Source: Coriaria nepalensis (Eukaryota > Streptophyta > Magnoliopsida > Cucurbitales > Coriariaceae). Taken from it: DNA of 64,000 nt. This document shows, piece by piece, positions 51,801 through 61,435 of the stretch. Positions within the stretch are counted from its first letter, which is position 1. Each line of letters begins with the position of its first letter. The stretch spans positions 7,950,501 through 8,014,500 of the forward strand of contig CP114486.1 in NCBI GenBank assembly GCA_027186245.1. The letters run 5' to 3'. Under the pieces are notes generated by a model. The model did not search any database. It saw only the letters and a list, made by a program, of their open reading frames with translations, and was not told where the DNA came from. The translations under genes were made by a program, and so were the position numbers.

Positions 51801-54800
51801 GCAATGATGGGAAAGAAACCCACTAATGGGAATCATGAAGTCTCTACTCTCAACACAACAGTATCCGTGGTACCTACAAAAACTTATGCTGCAGCATTCA
51901 AACCACAGCTAGGTGTTACATAGCCTCAGAGATATGATGAGAGGGCTTAAGTCTCGTGTGATTACTGCAATAACCTAGACATACCCGAGCAACTCGTTGG
52001 AAAATCCATGAAAAATCAGCAAATTGGAAAGGAAACAAATATGGTGAAAAAGTGGTCATGGAATGCATGGATGCAGTTTACTAAGGAATCCAAGACACAT
52101 TCCTTCATTTAGCAAGGAACAGATTACTCAGATCTGCAAGATAGTCAATCAAACTCAAGTTTCTAACTCATGTTTCTTTGCCCAAAAAGGTAATTCATAT
52201 GTTGCCTTAACCTATTTTTCAAATCTAGCACCATGGATTATCGACTCTGGTACCTTTGACCACATGAAAAATCTACCCGACTTAATGGGATTCTGATAAC
52301 CTTCTCATGAACTTATGACTTTGCAACCAGGGATTCTAAGAACCTTCCCTAAACAGCAATCAAGTTCAGAACAAGGTTCTGATACCAAAAAGGTTCTTAG
52401 AATCCCTAGTGCATCTAGCTTCCAGATTGATTTGGTAAAAGGAATCAAGACTTCCTACCAGTTCAACAAAAAAAATCATGGCTGATCACAACCTTATTTT
52501 AATTTAAACCTGCAGGTTGGGATAAACTCTGTCAAATATACTTCAATTTCCCTTGCTCGATCACACTCAGTCTTATGCATTCTACTTAAGGAAGATTTTG
52601 CTCTGCTGCCTCAATAAGATACATTTAAAGGGCTTTCAACAGCAATAAATATGGTGCCAAGTTTCCTAGTTGGGATATATAAGAAATTTTGTATAAACAA
52701 GACAAGAACGCACAGTGAAAATTTCTCTGATTTTCAATATGGATAATGGGTGTGATGAAAGTGCCAAAAAGCTAGTTTACTTTTGGAGAATAAACCAAAA
52801 AACAGGGTCTAATATTTTATTTTTTTGAGAATCTCTTCATTGAGAAGTAATGAGTGAGACACTCAGGGCCTGTTGACTGTAAAAATTGGTTAGATAAAGC
52901 ACCCATCGAAAAAAGAAGGGCACATCTAACTTCCAGATTGAATTGGTAAAAGGAATCAAGACTTCTTACCAGTCTTACAAAAAAATCATAAGCCCGATCA
53001 CAACGTCATTTTAATTTCAACCTAGAGGTTGGGATAAACAGTGTCAAAATATACTTCAATTTCCCTTGCTCATCTTCTTCACACTTAGTCTTGTGCATTC
53101 TACTTAACAACACCACCCCCCCCCCCCGGCGAAAGAATTAGATTATAGAAGTACTGTTCTGTAAAACAGTGTGCAGATACCTATTTTGTAGATAATAAAA
53201 ATACAAAAAGTTACCTTTCCATAGAATGCCGAGTTAGATAAATAGGTGTAGGATCAATATCATTTGTAGGACTGTACGGTTGAACAACACGTATATCATC
53301 CAGACCAAGAACTGCATCAGCATGTTCATGAGTCAAAATTATCTGCAGGCAACACGGATTTTAGTTCCTGACCAAGAGGGTATGGTTTCAGTTCTAAAGA
53401 AAACCATGAAATGCTACCATATGAGCCTCAAGATGCTAATACAGATCAATGGAAAATACAGATTATCAGTAGATTTTGTTTCCTCCTGCTATTTGACTGC
53501 TTTGTCCAAGATTTATGCGCTTAGAAGTCTGAAAGGAGTATGTTCTGGGAAACCATTGTTCTTAAAGCATGTTATCATATATCTCTAACAGAAGAAAAAA
53601 GTGATGCAATTGATACGAACAATGAAAGTAAAAGTTTGAGTCCAAGTAGATTAGATACTTAAGACTAGCTTGAATGTGTTCATTTACCAACTAGTTTGAG
53701 TCCAAGTAGAGCGTGGCTCATTTACATTTTACCAAACTGAAGATTAATGTCAAGCCAAATTATGGAGCTCAAACTTGGTTCATGTAAATATTCCAACCCT
53801 TGAGACAAATTCAAGCTTGTATCAGGCTTGGGTTCTTCACTTTAAATAAAAATTCTAAATTCAAGTTTGAATTCATTCATTTTAACAAAGTTGAACTCGT
53901 TTATTGAAAAAGACATGATTACACTTTCAATCTACTAACAATTCTTTTGGTATTTGTTGTACACGCTTACACTAGATTTTGTGACTTTTACAACTATATA
54001 ATTATTTCATAGACATACAACTTAATTTTCATTTTTCTAAAAATAGACTATTCAAGATATGTTGTTAATTATAAACTCTGGAATCAAGAAATTGAATAAA
54101 TTATTCACGACACCTAACTTTATGTTAGCATAGTTCATTATTAACCTTTCTATGTGATTTATTTCTAACCTTGTAACAAGTTTTGTTTTAATTTTCTCAG
54201 AACTTGGAGTATTTACAAGGACTCAAGTGGCCACTACCATGTCATTGCTCAAAAGAATTGGAGAATGTGTTCTTTAATCTAATAAGGGTAAAGGTAGGGA
54301 AACAAAATTTATACAAACTTTAGACAAATTATGATGAGTTCGCAATCATCCACACCATCATTTGTAGACTCATCAATTAAGTATGTGGTATGGATGATTA
54401 CCAACTCATCACATTTTGTCTAAAGTTTGTATAAATTTTGTACCCCTACCATTTTCCATCTAATAAATAGCTAATCATAAACATGAGAAAGAAGGTACAG
54501 AGAGAGGACTCACAGAATCGACTCTAGGAATTTTATGGTGAGTAAACCATCTTAGTACTTGCTCTCTAAATGTCTTCCCAACATCAATTAGTATATAAAG
54601 ATGATTTTTATCAGTTTGGCAATAATCGATCAGAAGGGATGTATTGCACCTGTATTACAATAAAGTGAACCATAATTGCACATTTCACAGACTAAAAAGA
54701 GGGACAAAAAATGTACCATCAATGAATAAATTGTCATCCAACTAATAACTGTTCAGATATCTAATCCTATGCTTCAATAACTTAGAGAAAAGGAAATGGA

Positions 54801-55229
54801 AGTAGAGAAAAAGGAAATGGAAGAGGAAAAAAACGAGTTCATTTAATTAGACAATAATTTTCATCGTTACAACTCACAAAGCAGACCTTCAAGGAAAGAA
54901 TTCCAATAAATTCGTTCACAAATAACAATCCCTATCTACAAACCCAATTATTCCAACCAAAACACAGAAAATATCAAACTAGATACTTCAAGTTTAAACA
55001 CGAAAACAAATACTTAATACCAGATCTAGGATCACCTGTAGTTAGGATTTTTCTCCGGTGCAATGGAGAGGGATTGAGAGCAGACATGGCAAGGGGGATC
55101 GGAGGGCTGGATCAGGCACCTTGCGTTGGGGACAGCACTCGAACAGCCAGTCCCTAAGAAAATCAACGCCGATCCATTCACAATGCCGGCGCTATTGGTC
55201 CCGTTTTCGGTGAGATTGAGGCCCGCCAT
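42868..55229 (-). CDS. Metallo-beta-lactamase-fold hydrolase, PhnP-like, nine exons, 324 residues
   Basis: Intact host gene. Coding exons (high to low): 55229-55036, 54649-54514, 53342-53215, 44523-44376, 44288-44183, 43547-43489, 43397-43362, 43285-43176, 42925-42868 (stop TAA). All introns are GT-AG and the 975 coding bases join without a stop. Motifs: N-terminal beta strand plus loop [14 protein letters not shown]; a Cys set [17 protein letters not shown]; the metal-binding [12 protein letters not shown] (HxHxD); YISDVSRIP and LLILDTLYR; a later [13 protein letters not shown]; and a C-terminal LAHDGL. This is the pattern of plant proteins named metallo-hydrolase/oxidoreductase superfamily, related to PhnP phosphodiesterases and more distantly to RNase Z. 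The substrate is not known. No transit peptide is evident, so it is probably cytosolic. Intron 3 is 8.7 kb and packed with retroelements. Confidence 0.93.
45060..45363 (-). pseudogene. Older retroelement-like ORF remnant, distal part
   Basis: A minus-strand open stretch of about 75 codons with [15 protein letters not shown] near 45345 and an aromatic-rich tail. It is the continuation of the segment at 50193-50830, interrupted by the copia at 45364-50192. I do not recognise the family with confidence; see the partner segment. Confidence 0.4.
45364..45556 (+). repeat. 5' LTR of the intronic copia, with PBS beside it
   Basis: 193 bp, starting TGTCACATGG and followed at 45557 by TGGTATCAAAGCC, a Met-tRNA primer-binding site with one change. 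It aligns along its length with 49998-50192; by eye I count about 16 mismatches (8 percent). The 4 bases TTTC precede it and also follow the 3' LTR. Confidence 0.9.
45557..49997 (+). pseudogene. Complete but decayed Ty1/copia element body: gag-protease-integrase-RT-RNase H
   Basis: Gag starts [20 protein letters not shown] at 46063 and has a degenerate zinc-knuckle pair near 46735-46830 ([25 protein letters not shown]). Protease: [12 protein letters not shown] near 46985. Integrase: [12 protein letters not shown] zinc region near 47370, core with DVWGITPI (about 47560) and [14 protein letters not shown] (about 47620), E motif [14 protein letters not shown] (about 47845). [13 protein letters not shown] near 48785 and [14 protein letters not shown] near 49035. 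RNase [14 protein letters not shown] near 49640, [11 protein letters not shown] near 49805, DVFTKVM near 49905. Frameshifts and stops break every long domain. Its polypurine tract is AAGGGGGGA, 49989-49997. Confidence 0.9.
49998..50192 (+). repeat. 3' LTR of the intronic copia
   Basis: 195 bp, TGTCACATGAATT to GACA, after a purine tract. It pairs with 45364-45556. TTTC follows, equal to the four bases before the 5' LTR, a likely remnant of the 4-5-bp target duplication. Confidence 0.9.
50193..50830 (-). pseudogene. Older retroelement-like ORF remnant, proximal part
   Basis: Minus strand. A mostly open frame with [32 protein letters not shown] (about 50770-50700), [20 protein letters not shown] (about 50603) and a basic tail [20 protein letters not shown] then SPSKKKE (to about 50205). 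The aromatic-rich pattern and Lys-rich end recall gag-like proteins of plant retroelements or integrated pararetroviruses, but I cannot assign it firmly. The reading is cut by the copia insertion; the rest is at 45363-45060. Confidence 0.4.
50855..51082 (+). repeat. Copia LTR remnant with primer-binding site
   Basis: AT-rich segment ending CTTACGCTTTCA at 51069, followed by TAGTATCGAAGCTAGGG, a mutated Met-tRNA primer-binding site. The LTR start is not certain; a TATGGAAATATTAGAG segment near 50851 may be the decayed TG end. TATA-like TATATAAATATATAG lies near 50995. Confidence 0.55.
51083..52320 (+). pseudogene. Copia gag and protease remnant
   Basis: Gag: [20 protein letters not shown] at 51287, [19 protein letters not shown], then an [20 protein letters not shown] segment at 51648 and a late CDYCNNLD piece (about 51957) where a zinc knuckle would be. 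Protease: [12 protein letters not shown] near 52230, with the DSG active-site triplet kept. Stops separate the segments. The element stops at about 52320; integrase, RT and RNase H and any 3' LTR are missing. Confidence 0.8.
52329..52407. repeat. Perfect 18-bp inverted repeat with 43-bp spacer
   Basis: AGGGATTCTAAGAACCTT at 52329-52346 is exactly reverse-complementary to 52390-52407. It lies between the end of the copia protease remnant and the first copy of the direct repeat. Confidence 0.75.
52411..53107. repeat. Direct repeat of about 180 bp inside intron 3
   Basis: Copy A 52411-52588 and copy B 52922-53107 share the CTTCCAGATTGA.TTGGTAAAAGGAATCAAGACTTC series and end in TGCATTCTACTTAA. 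The spacing of starts is 511 bp. Copy B is followed by a run of twelve C (53116-53127). No coding content. Confidence 0.85.
54286..54457. mobile_element. Foldback MITE, 172 bp, with perfect 9-bp target duplication
   Basis: Long imperfect inverted arms, about 70 bp (54286-54358 and 54383-54457), share GGTAGGG..ACAAAATTTATACAAACTTTAGACAAA, with a loop of about 25 bp. It is flanked on both sides by ATCTAATAA (54277-54285 and 54458-54466). A 9-bp duplication points to Mutator-type transposition. It lies in intron 2 of the hydrolase gene, does not touch exons and carries no ORF. Confidence 0.85.
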
Positions 55230-55336
55230 TGCAGTGGATCACAATCGCGCAGAATTCTGCGTGAAAATTGTTGCAGGAAGAGAGAGCTGTGAAGGGGACG
55301 AAAGCGATACCTGGGGAAAGTGAAGGCCCGGGGAGC

Positions 55337-55342
55337 TTTATA
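55337..55342 (-). promoter_or_regulatory. Probable TATA box of the hydrolase gene
   Basis: The minus strand reads TATAAA within GTATAAAGCTCC, 108 bp upstream of the ATG at 55229, leaving room for a short leader. Confidence 0.5.
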
Positions 55343-55397
55343 CATGGGGATTTTTAAGCCGCGAAAGTTAACAGCTTCTCCGGTTGCTAATTTTGTG

Positions 55398-55405
55398 CCA
55401 CGTGG
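55398..55405. promoter_or_regulatory. Palindromic G-box upstream of the hydrolase gene
   Basis: CCACGTGG, the core bound by plant bZIP and bHLH factors, 56 bp upstream of the TATA box and about 170 bp upstream of the start codon. A single site; its use is an inference. Confidence 0.45.
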
Positions 55406-55700
55406 TGATGACAATAATAACGGCTCTGATTTATGGAAATGTAGTGTGCACCGTAACAACTTTCAAAATCGTTTTTGCGAACATGAAAATCTGTTTTGAT
55501 GAGAGGACGAGGTCATTTAGCTTGATTTTTTTTTTTTTTTTGTGTTAGAAAATTTAGATTTTTTTTTTCTTTTTTTGGAAAACAGGCAAAAAAAAAAAAA
55601 AACAGGTCAGAAAGTCAAAATACAAAAATAAGTTTCTTGTTTTTATCTTTCTCATCTATCATTTTGAATTTATTACCTTATTTTGTACTGGTGTTCTTCT
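55406..55700. other. Intergenic stretch with A/T homopolymers
   Basis: Contains runs of T and A (55528-55541, 55560-55577, 55589-55602). No gene seen. It separates the divergent hydrolase promoter from the Harbinger-derived unit. Confidence 0.5.
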
Positions 55701-58151
55701 GATTTTCCCTTGCGAATCTCCTTTGTCGTTCTCATTATCCTTCACCTTTCTCCGGTTCTCTTTACCCTCACCTCTCGAAGCTGAAGCTTCTCTTCTTGGT
55801 CCTTTGCGCCATTTCTTTCACCATTCCTCCATCGCCCTTTATGTTCCCGTCAAGGTCTTGAAGAATTTCTGTAAAGATCTCCCTTATAAGTTGTGCTTCC
55901 TTTCGAATTTTTCAAAACCCATTATCACGGCTCATCTCTCATCCTCGTTTTTTCTTCCGTGAGTGTCTCTAATTCCGGTAAGCATCTTCGTTCCCATTCT
56001 GATTCCGCTCGGATTTTTGGATAATCATTATCTACACAATATCGAAACCCTATTTGTAAGTTTCGTGCCTCTTCTGGAAAAATCTAAAAATCTTGATCTC
56101 ACATTTGTAAACTCATTTCTGAATCTCACCCTATAATCAAATTATGGAAATTCTTTTTTTTTTTAAATACATTTATCATCGTATGAGCATGATTTGAAAT
56201 TTCTTCTTATAATATGTAGTAAGTATTATGTTTGTTGCCTATTAATCTATATTAAGTATTATATGTAGTAATATGTAGTAAGTATCATCGTATGAACATG
56301 CTTACTAAGTCTGTTGCTTATTGCTTAATGCTTATTATGTTTGATTGTTTCATGAATTGAATTGTACTCTGGATGTTTCAAAAATATTGAATTTGGATGA
56401 CTCTTACTGTTTCATGAATATTTCATGAATTTGAATTAATCTGCATCTGAATGATGGATGAATCTGAATGTTTCTTCAAGGCGGAGGATGGAACTGATTT
56501 AATGAATCCGAATGTCTATTAATCTGAATATATTTTAATACATAAGTGTCCGTTTTTTCCAGATTATCATGTTACCTTATGAGTTTTAACCCCCTTTTAT
56601 AGTAATTATGGTAATTGGATAACTGATTTGAATGTTTGTTAATCATCATGTTAAGAAACCTGAAGGTGAAGTGAACATTTATATGTATGTTTGTTAACTA
56701 ATTAATAACTTTGGTAGTCTGTATGTTTGTTTAACATGTATTATTTTTATCATGATTATCAAGTAAATTTCATGATTATCATGATAATCATGAAATTTAC
56801 TTAACATGTGTACTTTAACTGTAACCTTCATAAGTAGAAGGTATGTTTACAAGACAGTTAGTTGATGTAAATGTGTAGATTAATTATTTACAAGCAAAAT
56901 AGTAAACTCATGATTTTGAACTTGCGATAGATTTATTTATTTGTAATTTTTTATTATGTAGATGACAGGAACGGAATCAGTTGAGTCGTCCGAGGATAGA
57001 CTATGGAGTTCAGCATTGGAGGCAACTCTTATTGACATATTGACGGACAAGATGATTAAAGGGAACATGATCGATGGCATCTTCACAAAACCTGCATGTG
57101 CCGATGAAAATTTGGCGATGTTCCTCCTCATTGTGTCACACAATGGCAAGCACCGGATAGTTGGAGACCGCTTCCAACACTCAACCGAGATGGTGTGTCA
57201 TCATTTTCAAAAACTGCTCCAGGTTGTATGCGAGTACGATAGGGAGTTGGTGCGTCGTCCACCACCAAATAGCCACATCCAACATCTCTATGATAATCCA
57301 AAGTACTACCAATGGTTCAAGATATGTGCTATGTTTCCTATTTTATATCCTCAATAAGCAAATATAATGGGCAACATTTCTATATCGTGTAGGATTGTAT
57401 AGGGGCTATTGATAGGACGCACATTGCTGCAGTTGCACCTCTCAATAGGCAATAAAAATTTCGTGGAGAAAAAGGATTGTTACGTGGAATGTTATGTGTG
57501 CATGCAATCATGATATGGGATTCATGTTTGTTTACACCGGGTGGGAGTGAACTGCGAATCACTCAAAAGTTTTCCAAGATGCTATTGTAGACCGAATAAT
57601 GACTTCCCAGGCCATGCAAGGGTAATATTCCAAGATACTATTATTATTTTTCTTGCATCATTCATTTGTAAGCCTTTCTTTTATTTGTTTTTCTATCTCA
57701 AATTACCACGTGAATATTACCTCGTCGACTTTGGTTATCTTATGACACTTGGCTTTATGCCATCTTATAGAAAGGAGAGATATCACTTATCAGAGTATAG
57801 GGGACACGGTCGAAGTCCTACTAGTGAGAAGGAGGTTTTCAACTTCGATCACTCATAGAAAGAGCTTTCAGTGTGTTAAAGAAACAGTTTAAGATCTCCA
57901 CCATATACCACACTCCGACAAAATATTATCATACATGCATGTTGCGCTCTCTATAATTACATACGTAAGTCCCAACACGATGATCGTCTGTTTAATGTAT
58001 ATAACCGAGAAGTTGAGTCGGATTTCGAATATGAATCTACTTATGAAGCACTAAACCACAAAACAGTGAATTTTTCAAATCACCGTCAAAGAGTAATAGC
58101 CGCCATAAGAGATCGAATAGTAGTTGATATATGGAATAGCCGTAATAGTTA
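55700..58151 (+). pseudogene. PIF/Harbinger transposase remnant with a SANT-like N-terminus
   Basis: A pyrimidine-rich leader exon (about 55700-55977) and a likely 5' intron (55978-56961, GTAAGC...TGTAG) precede ATG 56962. The first about 45 codons resemble a plant Myb/SANT-like domain (LWSSALEATLIDILTDKMIK, GNMIDGIFTK). From about 57105 it reads as DDE_Tnp_4 transposase: FLLIVSHNGKHRIVGDRFQH, then DCIGAIDRTHIA (first Asp, about 57394), YYLVDFGYLMTLGFMPSYR (second Asp, about 57715), IERAFSVLKKQFKI (Glu, about 57857) and a C-terminal VIAAIRDRIVVDIW. Stops at about 57452 and 57588 and frame changes make it inactive. No terminal repeats found. Confidence 0.75.
56761..56802. repeat. Perfect 42-bp palindrome
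   Basis: From AAGTAAATTTCATGATTATCA to its exact reverse complement with no spacer. It lies in the probable 5' intron of the Harbinger-derived unit and is flanked by TTAACATGT on each side (56731, 56801). Confidence 0.9.
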
Positions 58152-58680
58152 AATTTCCCTTGAACTTTTTCAACTAGTCATCACTTCGGCTATTATGTTA
58201 GTATTTCAACGTTATTTTCTAATGTCACCATTAATACTTGATTTTTAGAAAGAATTTGGCCCATAATCTATTTAGAAAGTATATTTTAGGATTTAGGCCC
58301 ACTCTAAAATTTATTAAACCAATAGTCTCTTTTTTTTTTTAATTTAAAAAAAATAAAAATATTAAAAAATATTAAAATACCCTTACAATTCGAAAATGAA
58401 AAGGAAAAAAAAATAGAGTCGCAAAAACCCTTCCAAACGAACATGTAGAAAACCTAACTTTCACAATTTTCCTGTCACAAAACGGAATAGCGAAAGCTCA
58501 AACTCTTAGTTTCGCAAAACTCAAACCGTTAGTAATCGAAAAAATCTGAATCAATGGTTCGCAGTTGATAAAATCTGAAAAAAAAAATCTAAAAAAGAAT
58601 CGAAGGTAGCAATAGAATGACAATCAAAAATTGATTTGTTTTTGGAGTTATTATATTCATTTTGATTTGAAATTTGAAGT
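58152..58680. other. AT-rich stretch without a gene
   Basis: No coding similarity. Contains GGCCCATAATCTATTTAGAAAG and GGCCCACTCTAAAAT, a near-repeat around 58258-58312, which could be a decayed transposon end. Confidence 0.35.
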
Positions 58681-58990
58681 ATTTATATGGCTCGGACCAT
58701 CGAGTAGTTTAAAATGTATTGCTCGATGGCTCGATGGGAATATTAATGTCCATCGAGCAAGAAGTTCATATACACTACTCGACAAATGGCCATCGAGCCA
58801 TCGGGCAATCGAGCAGTGCATATGAACTTCTTACTCAATGGACATTAATATTCCCATCGAGCAATCGAGCAGTACAATCTCGATGGCTTGATGGTTATGC
58901 ATATGTTCATCGGGCCATCGAGAACCTCAGTTTATATGAACTGCTCGATGGCTCGATTACTGCTCATATTCCCATCAATTATTACAATCT
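58681..58990. repeat. Cluster of CATCGAGC motifs forming a large foldback
   Basis: The octamer CATCGAGC or its complement, with variants, occurs about a dozen times. Bases 58721-58770 and 58821-58870 are 50-bp inverted arms with about 3 mismatches and a 50-bp loop. Related motifs recur at 61345-61435, on the far side of the DUF1985/Ulp1 gene remnant. The ORF at 58719-59090 is a product of this repeat and is not a protein gene. Confidence 0.8.
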
Positions 58991-59239
58991 TATTCTGAAA
59001 TTTTTTTTTTTAATTTTCAATTTAGTTTTATATTTTTTTTTTAATTATTTTTCATTTCTAGTGGATCAAATTCCTATATATCGTAGGTAGAACCTATAAT
59101 TGACAACTTTTCATTTCAAGATCTGCACTACTGTGATATGAAAGCAGGAAGTGGTGGTGATTGCCAATATAAGGAAGAAGTTGACCCCAACACAGTTGGA
59201 GTCCCTTAGGTCTACTTGTCTGGGATATTTTCTAGATGT

Positions 59240-60599
59240 GAGTAGTCAACTTAAGAACTTATGAACTTTTTCATTCTTCGCCGAGTGGGGTGCAAGAAGA
59301 AGCACAAATTGGGGTTTATGCACCGCAAGAAGCCTATGCAGTTTGGTCTGGGAAAGTTTGCATTGGTGACAGGATTAAAATGTCATGCAAAACTTCCAGA
59401 CCACATAATTAAGAGAATAGAAAAAGAGTAGCACTTATTGAATAAGTATCTTGGTAGGAAGCTTGTCAATGTGTCGGAGCTAGCAAAGAAATTTGGAAGT
59501 GATGATGAGCCATGGAGTAACAAGGACGGTGAGATTGTGAAGATGGCTCTTGTTTACTTCATTGAGGTAGTCTTTTTAGCACAAGGGCGGAGGAACTAGA
59601 TCCGACCATTAACATTGTCCATAGCCAACAATTTAGGACGGCTCAAGTAATACCCTTGAGGTAGACGTAGTTATGAGCTTATAATTCAATCTCTTAAGAA
59701 GGATATCAATAAGAAAGCAGTTGCACATAGGAACAAGCCGGATGGAACGAAACTGAAAGAAGAGACCTATGACTTATACGGATTTCCGCTTGCTTTACAG
59801 GTTAGAGTTTATATTGAACTTTTACCATATTTTGGTTTATGTTTGCTAATAGTTAATTAATAACTATATACCTATATGGTTACGAAATCATTCCTCATCT
59901 TGGAAGGAAAGCTGGAGTTCAAGGTAATGAGAATCGAATGCCTCAGATTTTAAATTGGTCATCAGTAGATCCGCATGTCAGTCATGAAAATGTCAAGTCG
60001 TTGACTATAAAAGAACAAGTAATGTTTCATTTCTTTAATTCGTCTAGTACTTTAGTTCATCATTCCGCTTGAAATTAAACTGACTTTAATATTTATTTAA
60101 TACAGCTCGTCATCCGTGGAATCCTAAAGCCAACCAAGGAAGAATCAAGTGAGAAGTATTTGACCACTCTTCAAGCTTTCATGGATGAGAATGACAAAGT
60201 TGTGGAACACTAGACTAGGGTGTTGGCGGAAGAAAAAGTAGTAGATGAAGAAGTAGAAGAAGAAGAAGAAGAAATAGAAGAAAAGGAAGTAGAAGCAGTT
60301 GAGCTGAAAATGAAAACGGTGTTTGAGGTTGGAGGATCTTATACTAGCTTCAAGAAGAGGATTATGGGAGAGATAGATAAGATGTGCAAAAAATTGAACA
60401 GTCAGATGGGAGAGATGGAGAATATACTTATAGATATCATAGATGAGATAGTTCCCTCGAAATCTTTCTCATACTCGCCAATATCTGTTACAACTCAGAT
60501 GGACCATCAAATGTCGGCGCTTCCAAAAGAGAAAGTTACAGAGGAGTCGACAGAGTCGTATGTGACTACACCTATCATTAAGATCGAACGGGGTTAAAG
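59240..60599 (+). pseudogene. DUF1985-type transposon-associated gene remnant
   Basis: Reads MQFGLGKFALVTGLKCH (about 59337), LLNKYLGRKLVNVSELAKKF (about 59437) and IVKMALVYFIEVVFLAQG (about 59534), the plant DUF1985 pattern, then YGFPLALQVRVYI (about 59778), IIPHLGRKAG, MPQILNWSSVDPH (about 59940) and, after a likely intron (60018-60105, GTAATG...TACAG), LVIRGILKPTKEES. An acidic low-complexity stretch of about 20 Glu-rich codons follows at 60220-60310. In-frame stops at about 59430, 59599 and 60213 break it. Such genes accompany Ulp1-like proteases in plant MULE or CACTA transposons. Confidence 0.65.
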
Positions 60600-61131
60600 G
60601 ATGAAAAAGTGTGTTCCGGCCCTCACCTTTCCTTTATAGACATCAGGAAGAAGTGAAAATACAAAAAAAAGAAAAGATTGTCCGTGACTCCGCTTCTTAC
60701 CCCAAATAAGGATAACGAGATAGCTATGCAAAAATGGCTAAAGACTGACGTTCTGAATTACATGGAGGCATGTAGACTATTTGTACATCCCTTACAACAT
60801 CAAGGATGAACATTAGGCGGCCTTGGTCATGGACATTCCTAAACGTGTGATTAGGGTTATGCATAGTCTGTCAAGTAGCAATTACTATAAGAAGAATATA
60901 TTACAATTGTTAATTCCGATAAGCATAATGATCCCGTACTTATTGAGGAGTCGTAGGTCTGACTGCAGCTTTCAATCATTTGAGATCGTGGTGGTCATCG
61001 AATTGCATGAGAACAAAGCTATAGTAAAAAGGGATTGTGGGGTATATATGTTGAAATATTTAAAGTATCACCATGCAAATTTAGATATAAACCTAATTTA
61101 TGATGACCGTATGAGTTTTTTCCAGCGTTAG
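60600..61131 (+). pseudogene. Ulp1-like Cys protease end
   Basis: Open from 60823 to 61131. The end KRDCGVYMLKYLKYHHAN (about 61030) carries the Cys of the Ulp1/SENP catalytic triad in its DCGxxMLKY setting, with a final DDRMSFFQR as in other plant copies. The His and Asp parts upstream are degraded. It continues the gene remnant that begins at 59240. In the living transposon this domain would be a SUMO-protease-like accessory; here it is broken. Confidence 0.6.
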
Positions 61132-61344
61132 ATAGCATGTGACATATATCAAAGATATATAGACATTTAATATATTGATATATGAAATTTTGATTTTGTG
61201 ACATTTGTGATGATTTTGTAATTTGATATATTGATATATGTAGGTTTAATAAATACGATATTGTAAATTTTATAAATATATAATGTAAGTTTGATAAATT
61301 TGAAATTCTATAAATATGATTTGTAAGTTTCTGACTTCTAAAAT

Positions 61345-61435
61345 CGATGGTTCGATGGGTACTCAGTTCGTCCATCGAGCCATCAGTTTCGTATAACCGA
61401 TTGGTCGATAGATATATATAGCATTACTCGATAGC
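61345..61435. repeat. Second cluster of CATCGAGC-like motifs
   Basis: TCGATGGTTCGATGGG, GTCCATCGAGCCATC and ACTCGATAGCTC within 90 bp. The same motif family as 58681-58990, which suggests both mark the edges of one transposon around the DUF1985/Ulp1 remnant. Confidence 0.55.

Larger units (their letters stand above)
44524..53214 (-). other. Giant intron 3 of the hydrolase gene
   Basis: 8691 bp, with donor GTAAC at 53214 and acceptor CAG at 44524, against 76-1171 bp for the other seven introns. Contents from high to low: intron sequence with a duplicated 180-bp block (52411-53107), a truncated copia (about 50855-52410), an old minus-strand element split in two (50193-50830 and 45060-45363), and a complete copia between them (45364-50192). 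Bases 44524-45060 show nothing recognisable. Confidence 0.85.

Noticed and set aside
58719..59090. 123-codon ORF on the plus strand
   Set aside because: It is the translation of the CATCGAGC foldback and has no independent support.
61019..61375. 118-codon minus-strand ORF
   Set aside because: Opposes the Ulp1-like end and runs into the CATCGAGC repeats; composition is low-complexity AT.
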